Shown: positions 1 to 8,787 of the stretch, in pieces
How positions within the stretch are numbered: position 1 is the first letter of the stretch
Layout: the number at the start of each line of letters is the position of its first letter
NCBI RefSeq assembly: GCF_000238315.3
Contig: NZ_CP011924.1
Span: forward strand, 138,501-202,500
Direction: 5' to 3'
Source: Pseudoalteromonas piscicida
GTDB lineage: Bacteria > Pseudomonadota > Gammaproteobacteria > Enterobacterales > Alteromonadaceae
Length of the DNA: 64,000 nucleotides
Notes under the pieces: model-generated
The model's database searches: none
Told to the model about the DNA's origin: nothing
Seen by the model: the letters and a program-made list of their open reading frames with translations, nothing else
Program-made: the position numbers and the translations under genes

Positions 1-833
1 CCTTGGCAGCCACCTCCCACTTTTGTTAACACGTCGATGGCAAGGTTTGCCTCACTCACCAAGCCTTGATTGTCTATCGCTTTTACATTTAGTTGGTTTA
101 CGCCAACTTGTTCCGCTTGGAATTGGAACTCAAAAGGAGAGGTTGTTAGGTTCGCGACAAGCTGGTTGTTCAGGCTAATTTCTACTCCCGCAATAGTACC
201 GTTGCTATCTTCAGCGGTGATGCTGATCCCTACCATATCGCCTTGATAGAATTGCTGGCCGTTGGCTGGTGCTACAATGGATACGTTCGGTGGTAAATTT
301 CCCCCGCCCGGTTTTACTGTGATCCGTGCTGATTGCGAACTTCCGGTTAGCCCTTGTAAATCGGTGGCAATTGCACTGATATCGTATTCGCCAAGTACTG
401 CGCTCCAAGTGGTTTGAAATGGCGCGCTAGTATCCGTTGCGATAACTTGGCCATTTACTAAGAATTCGACATAAGCTAGGTCACCATCGGCATCATTGGC
501 ATCAGCGGAAAAAACAGCGCTGTCATTTTCGCCCAGCACAGCACCATTATTTGGGCTGGTGAGTACGACACTCGGCGTTTGACCTGACCCCGTTGCACAA
601 GCTCCAAGTGACCGCCAGACATCATAAGGACCGGAGTGGCCTGCTGGATTGTCGTTTTGACTGTACCACTTAGCTTCATATGCTTGGTTTTGGGACTCTG
701 TAATATCCCCTTGTCTGTATACTTGTTGTTCAGACCACAGGGTTAAATTACTACAGTCGTAGGCGTTTGCTTGGCCTGCGAGGATGAGAGCACCGCTCGT
801 CCAAGCCAATCGTAATATAGAAGTTGGTTTCAT
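1..833 (-). CDS. Secreted chitin-binding (CBM5/12) and Ig-like domain protein, N-terminal part
   Basis: The gene starts at an ATG at 833 and runs off the left edge, so about 277 residues are visible. A signal peptide with an AxA-type site near residue 24 is followed by a CBM5/12 chitin-binding module (about residues 26-78, with the typical AKWYSQN-NP core and paired cysteines). Two Ig-like/cadherin-like repeats follow (about 87-175 and 180-270), each with the VxxxxPxxG pattern common in polysaccharide-degrading enzymes. The last codons (GGGCQ) look like the start of another Cys-containing module. The catalytic domain lies outside the window. Such layouts are usual in marine chitinases (GH18 or GH19) and chitin-active oxygenases, so extracellular chitin use is likely, but the reaction cannot be stated. 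Confidence 0.8.
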   Translation of the reverse strand, partial: MKPTSILRLAWTSGALILAGQANAYDCSNLTLWSEQQVYRQGDITESQNQAYEAKWYSQNDNPAGHSGPYDVWRSLGACATGSGQTPSVVLTSPNNGAVLGENDSAVFSADANDADGDLAYVEFLVNGQVIATDTSAPFQTTWSAVLGEYDISAIATDLQGLTGSSQSARITVKPGGGNLPPNVSIVAPANGQQFYQGDMVGISITAEDSNGTIAGVEISLNNQLVANLTTSPFEFQFQAEQVGVNQLNVKAIDNQGLVSEANLAIDVLTKVGGGCQ

Positions 834-1030
834 ACTGATCCCTTACATGTTGTTGTGTGTTTTATGAACAAAACCAAATTAGCATATAGGTAAATAATTC
901 GTTAATCAACACTCGAGTAATGAGTAAATCTCATCGCTGCAATAACATGAGCATCGCAATTTTAATTCGCATATTTCAAATAATCGGCTAGGTTTAGAGG
1001 GAATTTAACGGACTTTATAGGATCCATATC

Positions 1031-1504
1031 ATGGCGACTTCTTCAATTCCTTCCGGTTATCATTCACTCACGCCTTACCTCATTGTGGCTGGTGCAGCAA
1101 AAGCCATCGAGTTTTACCGAGCTGCTTTTGGCGCTAGCGTAAAACTTCAGTTACCTATGCCAGATGGCGGAATAGCACATGCGGAGCTGCTGATTGGTAA
1201 CTCTTATGTGATGCTTTCAGATATGTGCCCTGATATGCACTTTAAAGATCCCAATGAGCTTGGTGGTACGCCCGTTAGCTTGATGTTGTATGTTGACGAT
1301 GTGGACACTGTGTTTGCGGGGGCAATTGAATTGGGGGCACAGCAAGTTACGCCCGTTTGTGATCAGTTTTATGGTGATAGGGCTGGAACGCTACGAGACC
1401 CATTTGGTCATGTCTGGACGATTGGCACGCATAAAGAAGATCTCACAGAAACCGAGTTGCTCGCGCGTATGGCTGATTTTATGGATAAGCAACAAGATGC
1501 CTAG
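1031..1504 (+). CDS. VOC family (PhnB/glyoxalase-like) protein
   Basis: A 157-residue single-module vicinal-oxygen-chelate protein. It opens with the PYLIVxGAAKAIEFYRxAFGA signature and ends with GDRxGTLRDPFGHxWxIGTH, the two beta-alpha-beta-beta-beta halves of the PhnB-like glyoxalase subgroup. Length fits that subgroup (about 140-160 aa). The sequence does not reveal the substrate: family members include dioxygenases, isomerases and antibiotic-binding proteins. It is a lone gene between a divergent chitin-binding protein gene and the small peptide genes. A GGATCC stretch before the ATG may serve as a weak ribosome site. Confidence 0.85.
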   Translation: MATSSIPSGYHSLTPYLIVAGAAKAIEFYRAAFGASVKLQLPMPDGGIAHAELLIGNSYVMLSDMCPDMHFKDPNELGGTPVSLMLYVDDVDTVFAGAIELGAQQVTPVCDQFYGDRAGTLRDPFGHVWTIGTHKEDLTETELLARMADFMDKQQDA

Positions 1505-1701
1505 TTGAGGTAAGCTTATCTCAGTAGATTGCATGTTTGTTGATTTTTTGTTTGTTTTTAATGGTGCGTTTTTTGGGGTTTGTGGTTAAAAAGCATTATT
1601 TAACATATGGTTAATTGTTGTTCTAATGAAGGGGTGAATTTTAAAGTTAACTTTATTGTTAATAATGTTGAATTTTTAATTTTTTCATGGCAGCTTAAGA
1701 A

Positions 1702-1725
1702 TTAGTGATAAATTCTTATCACTAA
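1702..1725. promoter_or_regulatory. Perfect 10-bp inverted repeat upstream of the peptide genes
   Basis: TTAGTGATAA (1702-1711) and its exact complement TTATCACTAA (1716-1725) flank a 4-base spacer. It lies 23 bp before the first small peptide gene. It is AT-rich with no T-run, so an operator for a dimeric regulator is at least as likely as a terminator. The left arm plus three bases (TTAGTGATAAATT) recurs once at 2191-2203, just after the second peptide gene. Confidence 0.45.
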
Positions 1726-1748
1726 ACGACTATTTCAAGGAAATGATA

Positions 1749-1916
1749 ATGAAATTAAAATTAAAAAAATCAGCGTTGAAGCAACTAGATAAAAACCAAA
1801 ACCTACCTTTACAGCAAACCCCTCAAGTAGCAGGCGGTGCTGAGCCAAATACTAGAATCCCATGCCGTTTAACGGAAACGTTGACTGGTACGGATTACGG
1901 TCAGTGCCGTTGTTAG
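1749..1916 (+). CDS. 55-aa double-glycine-leader peptide (RiPP/bacteriocin-like precursor) 1
   Basis: A short gene with an AAGGAAA ribosome site 5 bp before its ATG. The first 30 residues form a lysine-rich leader (MKLKLKK, then ALKQLDK) ending in AGG, the cleavage motif of peptidase-containing ABC exporters. The remaining 25 residues hold three cysteines (C39, C53, C55), with RIPCR near the start and QCRC at the end, plus several Thr. Leader and cysteine spacing match the next gene. This is the pattern of a ribosomally made, modified or Cys-bridged peptide precursor. No modification enzyme or exporter is adjacent, so the class and activity are unknown. Confidence 0.7.
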   Translation: MKLKLKKSALKQLDKNQNLPLQQTPQVAGGAEPNTRIPCRLTETLTGTDYGQCRC

Positions 1917-2026
1917 TATAGTCGAGCAGTGTTTTAGGTTGGCCTGATGGGATAGAGATCGACTTGTTGGACTATCAACCTTAAACAACATGATTTATAA
2001 ATTAAGATTAACTCAAGGATAAGAAG

Positions 2027-2188
2027 ATGAAATTAAAATTAAAAAAAACAGCATTAAAACAATTAGATAAACAACAAAACCTGCCTCAAGAGCAAACACC
2101 AAACATCGCTGGTGGTGCAAATAGCCGTATTCCGTGTCGTCCGCCTTTGACGGAAACGGGTAACCAATACTGGCAGTGCGATTGTTAA
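2027..2188 (+). CDS. 53-aa double-glycine-leader peptide (RiPP/bacteriocin-like precursor) 2
   Basis: A paralogue of the gene 110 bp upstream, preceded by AAGGATAAGAAG. The 30-residue leader is nearly identical (MKLKLKKTALKQLDK, ending IAGG). The 23-residue core differs more but keeps RIPCR, LTET and a final QCDC. Its cysteines (C37, C51, C53) keep the C-x13-C-x-C spacing of the first peptide. Conserved leader, diverged core and fixed cysteine spacing argue that both are real genes under selection. A rho-independent terminator follows at 2213-2238. Function unknown; a secreted antimicrobial or signal peptide is a guess. Confidence 0.7.
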   Translation: MKLKLKKTALKQLDKQQNLPQEQTPNIAGGANSRIPCRPPLTETGNQYWQCDC

Positions 2189-2212
2189 GATTAGTGATAA
2201 ATTAACACGAAC

Positions 2213-2238
2213 AAGCTCACATTTAAGTGAGCTTTTTA
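2213..2238 (+). terminator. Rho-independent terminator after the peptide pair
   Basis: AAGCTCAC (2213-2220) pairs with GTGAGCTT (2227-2234) across a 6-base loop, followed by TTTT. It separates the peptide genes from the convergent gene ending at 2260. Confidence 0.75.
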
Positions 2239-2259
2239 TTTCCGAAAAGTTACCGGCTT

Positions 2260-3276
2260 TCACCTTATCTTCATGTAATTCAGTGCTTTGCGTATTTTAT
2301 AGCGCCTCAATAAATTAAGTGGTTTACGCTTTAATCCAGCAGCAATTACGGTCTCTGTTGCTGCGAGTATGCGCTCGGCGCTTTTACCATCGCGGTAAGG
2401 GTGCACTTGCTGAATATATTGCTCAATACGTTCACTTTGTGCCTCAGACAGATTAAGTGCTTGTTCAACCGCTTCAGATAATTTGCCTGCGTCGGTAATA
2501 TTGATTAAGGCATCTTGAGGCTGGTGATTATTAAATGTGATAACCGGTTTACCAATTAGTAGCGACTCATCAACGGCGCTAGAGGTATCAGAAATCACCA
2601 CATCTGCTTGCTGAATAAGTGGAATGAGATTGTCATTCCCAGCGATTTCAAAATCGCTGATAGTTTCAAGTTCCATGTACATCTGTTGCCACTGCTGTTT
2701 CGTCTTAGGATGAAACTTAAGTTGGACTTTGTATTTTCCTGACTCTGCGAGCTGTTTGATTTGTGCATGTAATGCTTCAAGCGATGTGAGATTGGGTGAA
2801 AAAGTAGGAGCATACAGTATGACTGGCTTTTCATTCTCTTGCTTGGTGTAATCAAAATAAGGGTCGAGTTTTGGCCAGCCAGTTTCAATTACCGAGAAAT
2901 AACCATGTTTTTGTGCGAGTTGGTTAAATGGCGCGGTGGTAATTGGGCCGTGAGTACAATACAAATCGAAGAAACCGCGGATCCCAAAGTGACCTTTCTT
3001 TTTATATTCTAATCCGTGGAATACTTGCACTTTGGCACCTGGGAAAAAGTCAGGAACAACGTTTCCAGGTACAAATACTGCTCTGGGATTAAACGCTTTT
3101 ACGTCCTCTACGCTCAGTAACTCCGCTTCGTCTGGTGCAAGTGAACTTGAGTTTACATCTTTACCTTTTAAAAACCATTTCACCACGTCACCGTTAGCGC
3201 GGATAGCGTTTTGGAGGGGTCTCAGAATGGCAAAGCTATATGGCTGCTCAATGTAGAAAAGATAATGTTTAGGCAT
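2260..3276 (-). CDS. CDP-glycerol glycerophosphotransferase-like GT-B protein
   Basis: A 338-residue cytoplasmic protein. The first half holds FxPGNVVPDFFPGAKVQVFHGLEYKKKG, and the second the ILYAPTFSPN, LKFHPK and ADVVISDTSSAVDESLLIGKPVI blocks typical of the TagB/TagF glycerophosphotransferase and UDP-GlcNAc epimerase-like GT-B fold. The HG and HPK residues correspond to the catalytic His region of that family. Gram-negative homologues are thought to decorate surface glycans, but the acceptor is not evident here. It appears monocistronic, convergent with the small peptide genes. Confidence 0.75.
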   Translation of the reverse strand: MPKHYLFYIEQPYSFAILRPLQNAIRANGDVVKWFLKGKDVNSSSLAPDEAELLSVEDVKAFNPRAVFVPGNVVPDFFPGAKVQVFHGLEYKKKGHFGIRGFFDLYCTHGPITTAPFNQLAQKHGYFSVIETGWPKLDPYFDYTKQENEKPVILYAPTFSPNLTSLEALHAQIKQLAESGKYKVQLKFHPKTKQQWQQMYMELETISDFEIAGNDNLIPLIQQADVVISDTSSAVDESLLIGKPVITFNNHQPQDALINITDAGKLSEAVEQALNLSEAQSERIEQYIQQVHPYRDGKSAERILAATETVIAAGLKRKPLNLLRRYKIRKALNYMKIR

Positions 3277-3390
3277 TGAAAGTCACTTATAAAATCAGAG
3301 TTTATGGTCAGTACTTTAGTGGCGCAACTAGGGCCAGAGCGATATTAGGCAAGATAATACCGCTTTTACCGCATCAATACCAAACATCCG

Positions 3391-4431
3391 TTACTCGGCT
3401 GTGTTGTTGCCGATACGTGAATGCACCTCAGTGGCTTGAGCCATCATGTTATCCATTAAGGTTTGTACGGATTCTATTTCTCGAATTAAGCCTTGAGATT
3501 GACCAATAAACTGCACGCCATGGTCTAAATCTCCGTGGATTGTGGCGGCTTCAAGCTTTTCGGTGGCGGCTCCAAAGAGCGACAGCATCTTAATTTTATC
3601 GAATTGAGATAACAGTCCTAGTAGTAGCTTCCATAAGGGCATGTCGACCATTTTGGCGGCCTTGAATGATTTTATGGTGGCCATGAAAAAGTTCATCGGG
3701 CGGCGCGTTGCCTTTTCAGCCATGGGGGTTTTCATTACTCGAGCATAAAGACCATCGAAGTTTTTGGAATAAATCGTCTGTTCAACGTCTTTTTCCACAA
3801 CGGTATCTTTGACATGCTGATGCAAAGGGCTTTCTTTAGATGTTGCAAAACGAGAGCCCATCGCAACGCCCTCTGCGCCAAGTGCTAGCGCGGCGATAAG
3901 TCCTCGACCATCGGCAAATCCCCCAGCGGCAATTACAGGTATATCGACAATATCGACTATGCTCGGCACTAAACACAGTGAAGTTACTTCACCGCCATGG
4001 GCTGCGGCCTCATGACCTGTAACTAATAGCGCATCAACGCCAGATTTTTGTGCTGCTAATGCATGCTTTTGCGTCACCACAGTGGCAATGACTTTTCCGC
4101 CGTAGGCTTTAGCCGCCTGCACTAGCCAATCGCCTTTTCCTAAAGAAAAATTGATAACAGGCACTTGCTCTTCTAATGCGACTTTGGCATTTTCTTTGGC
4201 GCCTGGCATCATTAACGTCACGCCAATACCAAAAGGCTTATCGGTGAGTTCACGAATTTTTCGTATTGCTTGACGTGTCTCGTTTTGACTGAGCGGGCCC
4301 GTGGCTAAAATACCTAAGCCACCAGCATTGCTCACTGCCGCAACAAGCTCAGGGACAGAAATCCAGCTCATGCCGGGTAATATAATGGGTTTTTCGATGC
4401 CGAATAATTCGGTGATAGCAGTTTTCATCAT
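3391..4431 (-). CDS. NAD(P)H-dependent flavin oxidoreductase / nitronate monooxygenase-like
   Basis: A 346-residue TIM-barrel flavoprotein of the nitronate monooxygenase (2-nitropropane dioxygenase) superfamily. Visible motifs are GMSWISVPELVAAVSNAGGLG near the N-terminus, GHEAAAHGG in the middle and IPVIAAGGFADGRG with ALGAEGVAMGSRF, which build the FMN phosphate site. The His of GHEAAAHGG is in the position of the family's catalytic base. A second ATG lies one codon inside the annotated start. The true substrate could be a nitronate or an enoyl compound; many members are simply NAD(P)H:quinone or FMN oxidoreductases. Confidence 0.85.
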   Translation of the reverse strand: MMKTAITELFGIEKPIILPGMSWISVPELVAAVSNAGGLGILATGPLSQNETRQAIRKIRELTDKPFGIGVTLMMPGAKENAKVALEEQVPVINFSLGKGDWLVQAAKAYGGKVIATVVTQKHALAAQKSGVDALLVTGHEAAAHGGEVTSLCLVPSIVDIVDIPVIAAGGFADGRGLIAALALGAEGVAMGSRFATSKESPLHQHVKDTVVEKDVEQTIYSKNFDGLYARVMKTPMAEKATRRPMNFFMATIKSFKAAKMVDMPLWKLLLGLLSQFDKIKMLSLFGAATEKLEAATIHGDLDHGVQFIGQSQGLIREIESVQTLMDNMMAQATEVHSRIGNNTAE

Positions 4432-4528
4432 TGTTATTCTACTGGTCAGATGTGTTTATGAGCATAGCTGGAATTTTGCTTGAAGTGAATACTGGTTGTA
4501 AGATACCTGTTTAGAAAGAGGAACTAAG

Positions 4529-4708
4529 ATGAACGTAGTTATATTATTAGTGAGTTTAGTCATCGCGTTGGTCGTCTTGATACCATTATTGGAAAAGTAT
4601 CAGCAGCGTTTAGGGCTAGATAAAATGCAAAAATATGCCAAATATGTACTGCCTTTATTAATGGTGACGCTGATCATTAAACTTATCTACGTTTTGGTGG
4701 TTGGGTAA
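4529..4708 (+). CDS. 59-aa small membrane protein
   Basis: A short gene with an AGAGGA ribosome site 7 bp before the ATG. It encodes two hydrophobic segments (about residues 2-20 and 40-58) joined by a charged, Lys/Gln-rich loop (EKYQQRLGLDKMQKYAKY). It is divergent from the nitronate monooxygenase gene and ends 11 bp from the convergent end of the capsule operon. No family is recognised. Strong ribosome site and clean two-helix layout favour a real gene. Confidence 0.6.
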   Translation: MNVVILLVSLVIALVVLIPLLEKYQQRLGLDKMQKYAKYVLPLLMVTLIIKLIYVLVVG

Positions 4709-4709
4709 C

Positions 4710-4737
4710 AAGCGCCGAGCTATTTTTTGCGGCGCTT
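4710..4737. terminator. GC-rich hairpin between convergent genes
   Basis: AAGCGCCG (4710-4717) pairs with CGGCGCTT (4730-4737) around a 12-base loop. It overlaps the stop codon of the 1355-aa ligase gene and starts just after the small membrane protein gene. Neither strand has a strong T-run after the stem, so it is a weak or factor-assisted terminator at best. Confidence 0.4.
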
Positions 4738-7700
4738 ACCATTTTGTAACTTCAACCATCCAGGTTTTTGCGAGCGATTTAATTCACTTAAAATAAGGGT
4801 TGCCTTTTCTATTGTGATCCTAAAATCGGCGATATCTTTGTATACCTGAACTGCTATTTTCTTTCTTTTTACCGCCGCGCCGGCATCTAAAAATGACTCG
4901 ACCAATTTATTCAAAAAGCGTGTTAGTGGCGAGCGAGCCCGAGTATTATCTTTACTTTCTAAGCGTTGCATTTGTTGCTCTAGTTTGCGCTTTATTTGCG
5001 TCAATTCGGCTTGGCTAAATTCGCTTTGAGCATTGGGCAACGTTTCGAACAAGTCGAGCTTGTCAGCTAAGTATTGGCATTCAATCGCGCTGAGCTCCTC
5101 TTGTTGTAAAATTCTACTTAAGCCATTTCTAAACTCAGTTTGTGTCACGCTGCGGCGGCTTAGGCGCTCGCAATGCTGATGAAACAACTGCCACTTTTGC
5201 CACATGTACACATAGCCCAGTCCCGCACCTTTGATATTTTGCATGCCGACGATAATTTGGTGTTCATTTGGCAGTGCTTGTTTGGCAATGATTTGGTTTA
5301 AGGCATCAGGCTTGATGTCACTATCATGCACTAACGTACATTTGAGGGCGGCAAGTTGCTCTGCAAGCGCTGCTGTTTGCGAAAGCCTGGTGCTCAGGTC
5401 TTCAACTTCCAAAAGCGACTGGGCAATCGTCCACGCCTCAAAACGCTTTAGAGTGGGCTGATGTGTGTCGTCTTCGCTATTAAGTTGCGATTGCAGCGAG
5501 TCGAGACTTGAAAACGCAGACTCAGGCAGCTTGGTTGCCGTAGTATTTAATGATGCGATCAGTGCATCTCGCGATAATGTGAGCCTAAAGCGTGTGAGTA
5601 AATCGCGCAGTGCGTCGTGGTCGTTATTGCTGAAAATACTGTGTAAGAGATTATCCAGTGCAACCATAAAGTACTTAAAGAAGCCATCGATATTGGTGCC
5701 GATCACCACAATGGCATCAAAATGCAGATCATTGGCCAGAATGTTCGCAAATACTTGCGAGCGCGCTACGCGGTCGTTGCGATTATTAATCAGAGCAACA
5801 ATTTGCCCCTGCTTTCCCTGTTCGACGATGTTTAAGCGTTTCCAATTTTCTATCGTTGCTAGGCGTTCGTTGGCAGACATGCTGTTGATAAAGCTTTGAC
5901 TGATTGCACCAATCTTTGCGGTCGTAAACTGCTGAAGCACGCCAACATCGGGAATAACCCTAGAAGCCGTTTCTTTGAACACATAGTCTTTATTGATGCC
6001 AATATATTGCGCCATTTTGCAGACTAAGGCGATGTTATCCGGATGCTCAACATAGGGGTACTTTGCGAGAATGTCAGGCGTGATTTGATACCCATCACCC
6101 CAATGAATTTGAATGAGCGAAGTGTTTTTTTGCTCTGCCGCCAAGTTGAGCACGGAGGCCATATTCTGCTCGGCGGTGAACACTTGGGTGTTGTAGCCCA
6201 AAAAGGCAGACATTTCTTTTGCTACATCCAAACCTGTTGGGCCCAAAATATCTTCATGATCCGGGTAGGCATTAGTAATGGTAGCAAAATTGTCTTTCAT
6301 CCAGCGCACTAGAATTTTCACATATCTCGGAGTCAGGCCCATACATTCCCACAGGAAAACGTCCGCTTTTACCTGTTTTGCAAAATGTAGCACATCAGCT
6401 TGCTCCCAAATACTCGCTTTATCGAAAGGCCGAAATAGCGGGATCTCATATTGCTCACCAGAAATTTTTGAATAGATAAGCATCGCTTCACAGCCCGTGG
6501 TCTTGCTCACGACTCTCAGCGCCAAGCTGCTAAATAAAGCTGACTTCAGCCTCTCGGTTCCTGATTTTCCTCGTGTTCCCCAGCCGCCAATGGACACCGG
6601 AATGTGTTTGCGATTTTGCTTTATTCTTTTACTGACATAAATATGCCGAGTCCAAAAGTAGCTAATAAATGCAAGCACAAAGAAAACCAGCTGCGAAATA
6701 CTATTTTGATAAATGGCATCGACGTATTCTTTAAAGCTGCTCCAAATGGTGAGTAGCGCTGAGGTGGCACCAGAGCGAGTATAAAGTTGCTGAATGTCTT
6801 TCGCGACAGGAAAGGGCGTTTTTGCGATGTCGCCATAGGCACTAAAGCGTAGCGAAAACCCCAGCGTGTTAAGTGCATCCAAATACTTACCTTGCTCAAG
6901 TTCGTTGCCTTTTCGTAAGCGGTCTAGCTCTGCAAACTGCCATGTTATGGTCCAGTACGCCTTAAGGCGTCGCCACAAAGTTGATGGCGGAGTAACGGCT
7001 AAAATACCATCCGGCGTATAGGTTTTGGCGTCTTCTTTACTGTGGTCATTAGTCAGTACACTTAGCAAAAAGTCGAGTAATGGTAGATGTGGTCGACTCG
7101 TTTGTTCGGCGATATTAAAGAGCAACTCCCCCGGCACTTTTGTTTCGCTAATTTCCGCGGTAGTGCAGCTAGGGACGTGGATCGATACGCTGGGCTTTTT
7201 CGCTTTGGTATGAGAATAGCTTTGACGTTTATCGGTACTTGGTTGTCTTATTTCGTGTATTACTCGCCACAACCTTCTTGCTTGACGATAGCCTTGTTGG
7301 ATACGCCAGCCAGCTTTTGTTTTTGAGGCATTAAGACTTTGACCGCGCTGCGCGATATAAGAAAGTGAGCGGCCCAGTTCATCACGAGACCAAGTTGCCA
7401 GTGCGTCACTTTGTTCGTTGGCTTCAAGGGAAGCGTTGAGCTGCGCGATGATGGCTTGATGATAGAAGCTACCTAGCTGCTCTCTGGCTCTGGCGATATA
7501 ACGGCAAACGGCGATGTTCGTTTCGTTCGATAAGCAGTCATTTAAGGTATCAATAAACCTTTTGAAGCAGAGATCGGCTTGATTTGATTCAAGTTGCATA
7601 TTCAGCATAATACGCGCGCTTTGCTCAAGCGCTAAGCGCTTGAGCTGCATACTAAAGTCGCCTGTTAGCACACGTTGCCACAGTAAAAATGCAAAATCGT

Positions 7701-8787
7701 GTTGGCAAAAGCGGTCGGCGGATAACTGTTTTATCAAGGTAAAAAGTACGGCATTCTCATTCTCTTGCTCAAACCGCTTGGCGATTAACTCTTGTGCAAA
7801 CGATGTGGGATAAAACTCGACAAACTCTAGCGTAACCTGGCGCACCCTAGGTAAGGTGTGCTCGCTGAGTGCACAAAGCATATTGAGATCTTTTTCTGTA
7901 AGCTTTGGCTGGCTGACAATAATTTTAGGAAAGATACTCAAAATATAGAGTACTTCGGCATCAACTTGCTGACTATTTTCAATATCGTTCGCTTCTTCAA
8001 GCAAAGCCCACATGTAGGCACGAATAAAGGTGGGGCGTTGATGTATTAAGATCTCTAAAATATCGACGATTGCCTGATAGGGCATATTGTCAGACTCAAG
8101 CAATTCAATAAGTTTGGCGATAAGCTCTGCGTCTAATTCTGAGTCGACCTCATAGTTGTTTAAGGTTGCGACCATATTCACCAGTGCGCGGATCAAGCCA
8201 TGACGAATATGTTGATTTTGACTATGGGCGAGTAAATTTAAGCAAAATGGCTGTAAATCCAAGCGTTGCCAGGCATTTTCTAGGGTATCGTGGTGAGCAC
8301 GTAAATATCGATTCGTTAGCGCCCCAAGTTTGGCGATTAAAAATTTAACCTGTTGCTCAATAGCGGCAACTTGATGTTGATATCGAGCAACTACAGCACC
8401 TTCGTCAAACCATCGTGAAAAAGCTTTTTTATCTTGTTCTAACGCGGCTTTAGTGGTGCCAAGTTCTTGAGCATATGCAATAATATGAAGCTCTTTTTCA
8501 CTGGCAAATTCAGACTTAGCGATACGCTGTACAAATCCGGTGTGGGATACCTCAAGCAGCAAAATTTGCTCATGTAGAGTCTCAATTTTATGGCGTAAAA
8601 AGGCGATAGATTGAAGTACCAGCCAGTCGGTTTCATCCTCGTTTTCAGGGCGATTGTAAATGAGTTCCCATGCACACAATTCGTCGATCAACGCACTGTA
8701 TTTATGTTGATACAAGTTCAGCCAAAACTTTTCAGTTTCGGCAAAAAATAGGGCTTCTAATTGACTCTTTAAGGCTTCAACGCTCAT
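4720..8787 (-). CDS. capB: CapB/PgsB-type poly-gamma-glutamate ligase, giant 1355-aa form
   Basis: A Mur-ligase-type amide ligase, likely forming gamma-linked peptide bonds with ATP. Residues 1-500 are helical and HEAT-like. A membrane helix sits at about 697-717. The CapB/PgsB core spans about 725-1060: P-loop GGWGTRGKSGTERL (734-747), WECMGLTPRY (813-822), TNAYPDHEDILGPTG (838-852) and NNRNDRVARSQ (1001-1011). These match the order seen in Bacillus PgsB, which has only about 393 residues. The last 300 residues are coiled-coil-like with a basic end (KRRKK). Both added regions are unusual. It is the last gene of the operon; its ATG overlaps the previous stop by 11 bp, so translation is probably coupled. 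The substrate amino acid is not shown by the sequence. Confidence 0.8.
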   Translation of the reverse strand: MSVEALKSQLEALFFAETEKFWLNLYQHKYSALIDELCAWELIYNRPENEDETDWLVLQSIAFLRHKIETLHEQILLLEVSHTGFVQRIAKSEFASEKELHIIAYAQELGTTKAALEQDKKAFSRWFDEGAVVARYQHQVAAIEQQVKFLIAKLGALTNRYLRAHHDTLENAWQRLDLQPFCLNLLAHSQNQHIRHGLIRALVNMVATLNNYEVDSELDAELIAKLIELLESDNMPYQAIVDILEILIHQRPTFIRAYMWALLEEANDIENSQQVDAEVLYILSIFPKIIVSQPKLTEKDLNMLCALSEHTLPRVRQVTLEFVEFYPTSFAQELIAKRFEQENENAVLFTLIKQLSADRFCQHDFAFLLWQRVLTGDFSMQLKRLALEQSARIMLNMQLESNQADLCFKRFIDTLNDCLSNETNIAVCRYIARAREQLGSFYHQAIIAQLNASLEANEQSDALATWSRDELGRSLSYIAQRGQSLNASKTKAGWRIQQGYRQARRLWRVIHEIRQPSTDKRQSYSHTKAKKPSVSIHVPSCTTAEISETKVPGELLFNIAEQTSRPHLPLLDFLLSVLTNDHSKEDAKTYTPDGILAVTPPSTLWRRLKAYWTITWQFAELDRLRKGNELEQGKYLDALNTLGFSLRFSAYGDIAKTPFPVAKDIQQLYTRSGATSALLTIWSSFKEYVDAIYQNSISQLVFFVLAFISYFWTRHIYVSKRIKQNRKHIPVSIGGWGTRGKSGTERLKSALFSSLALRVVSKTTGCEAMLIYSKISGEQYEIPLFRPFDKASIWEQADVLHFAKQVKADVFLWECMGLTPRYVKILVRWMKDNFATITNAYPDHEDILGPTGLDVAKEMSAFLGYNTQVFTAEQNMASVLNLAAEQKNTSLIQIHWGDGYQITPDILAKYPYVEHPDNIALVCKMAQYIGINKDYVFKETASRVIPDVGVLQQFTTAKIGAISQSFINSMSANERLATIENWKRLNIVEQGKQGQIVALINNRNDRVARSQVFANILANDLHFDAIVVIGTNIDGFFKYFMVALDNLLHSIFSNNDHDALRDLLTRFRLTLSRDALIASLNTTATKLPESAFSSLDSLQSQLNSEDDTHQPTLKRFEAWTIAQSLLEVEDLSTRLSQTAALAEQLAALKCTLVHDSDIKPDALNQIIAKQALPNEHQIIVGMQNIKGAGLGYVYMWQKWQLFHQHCERLSRRSVTQTEFRNGLSRILQQEELSAIECQYLADKLDLFETLPNAQSEFSQAELTQIKRKLEQQMQRLESKDNTRARSPLTRFLNKLVESFLDAGAAVKRKKIAVQVYKDIADFRITIEKATLILSELNRSQKPGWLKLQNGKRRKK

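Noticed and set aside
5465..5899. 144-codon open frame opposite the ligase gene
   Set aside because: It lies fully inside the capB-type gene on the other strand, has no ribosome site and low-plausibility composition.
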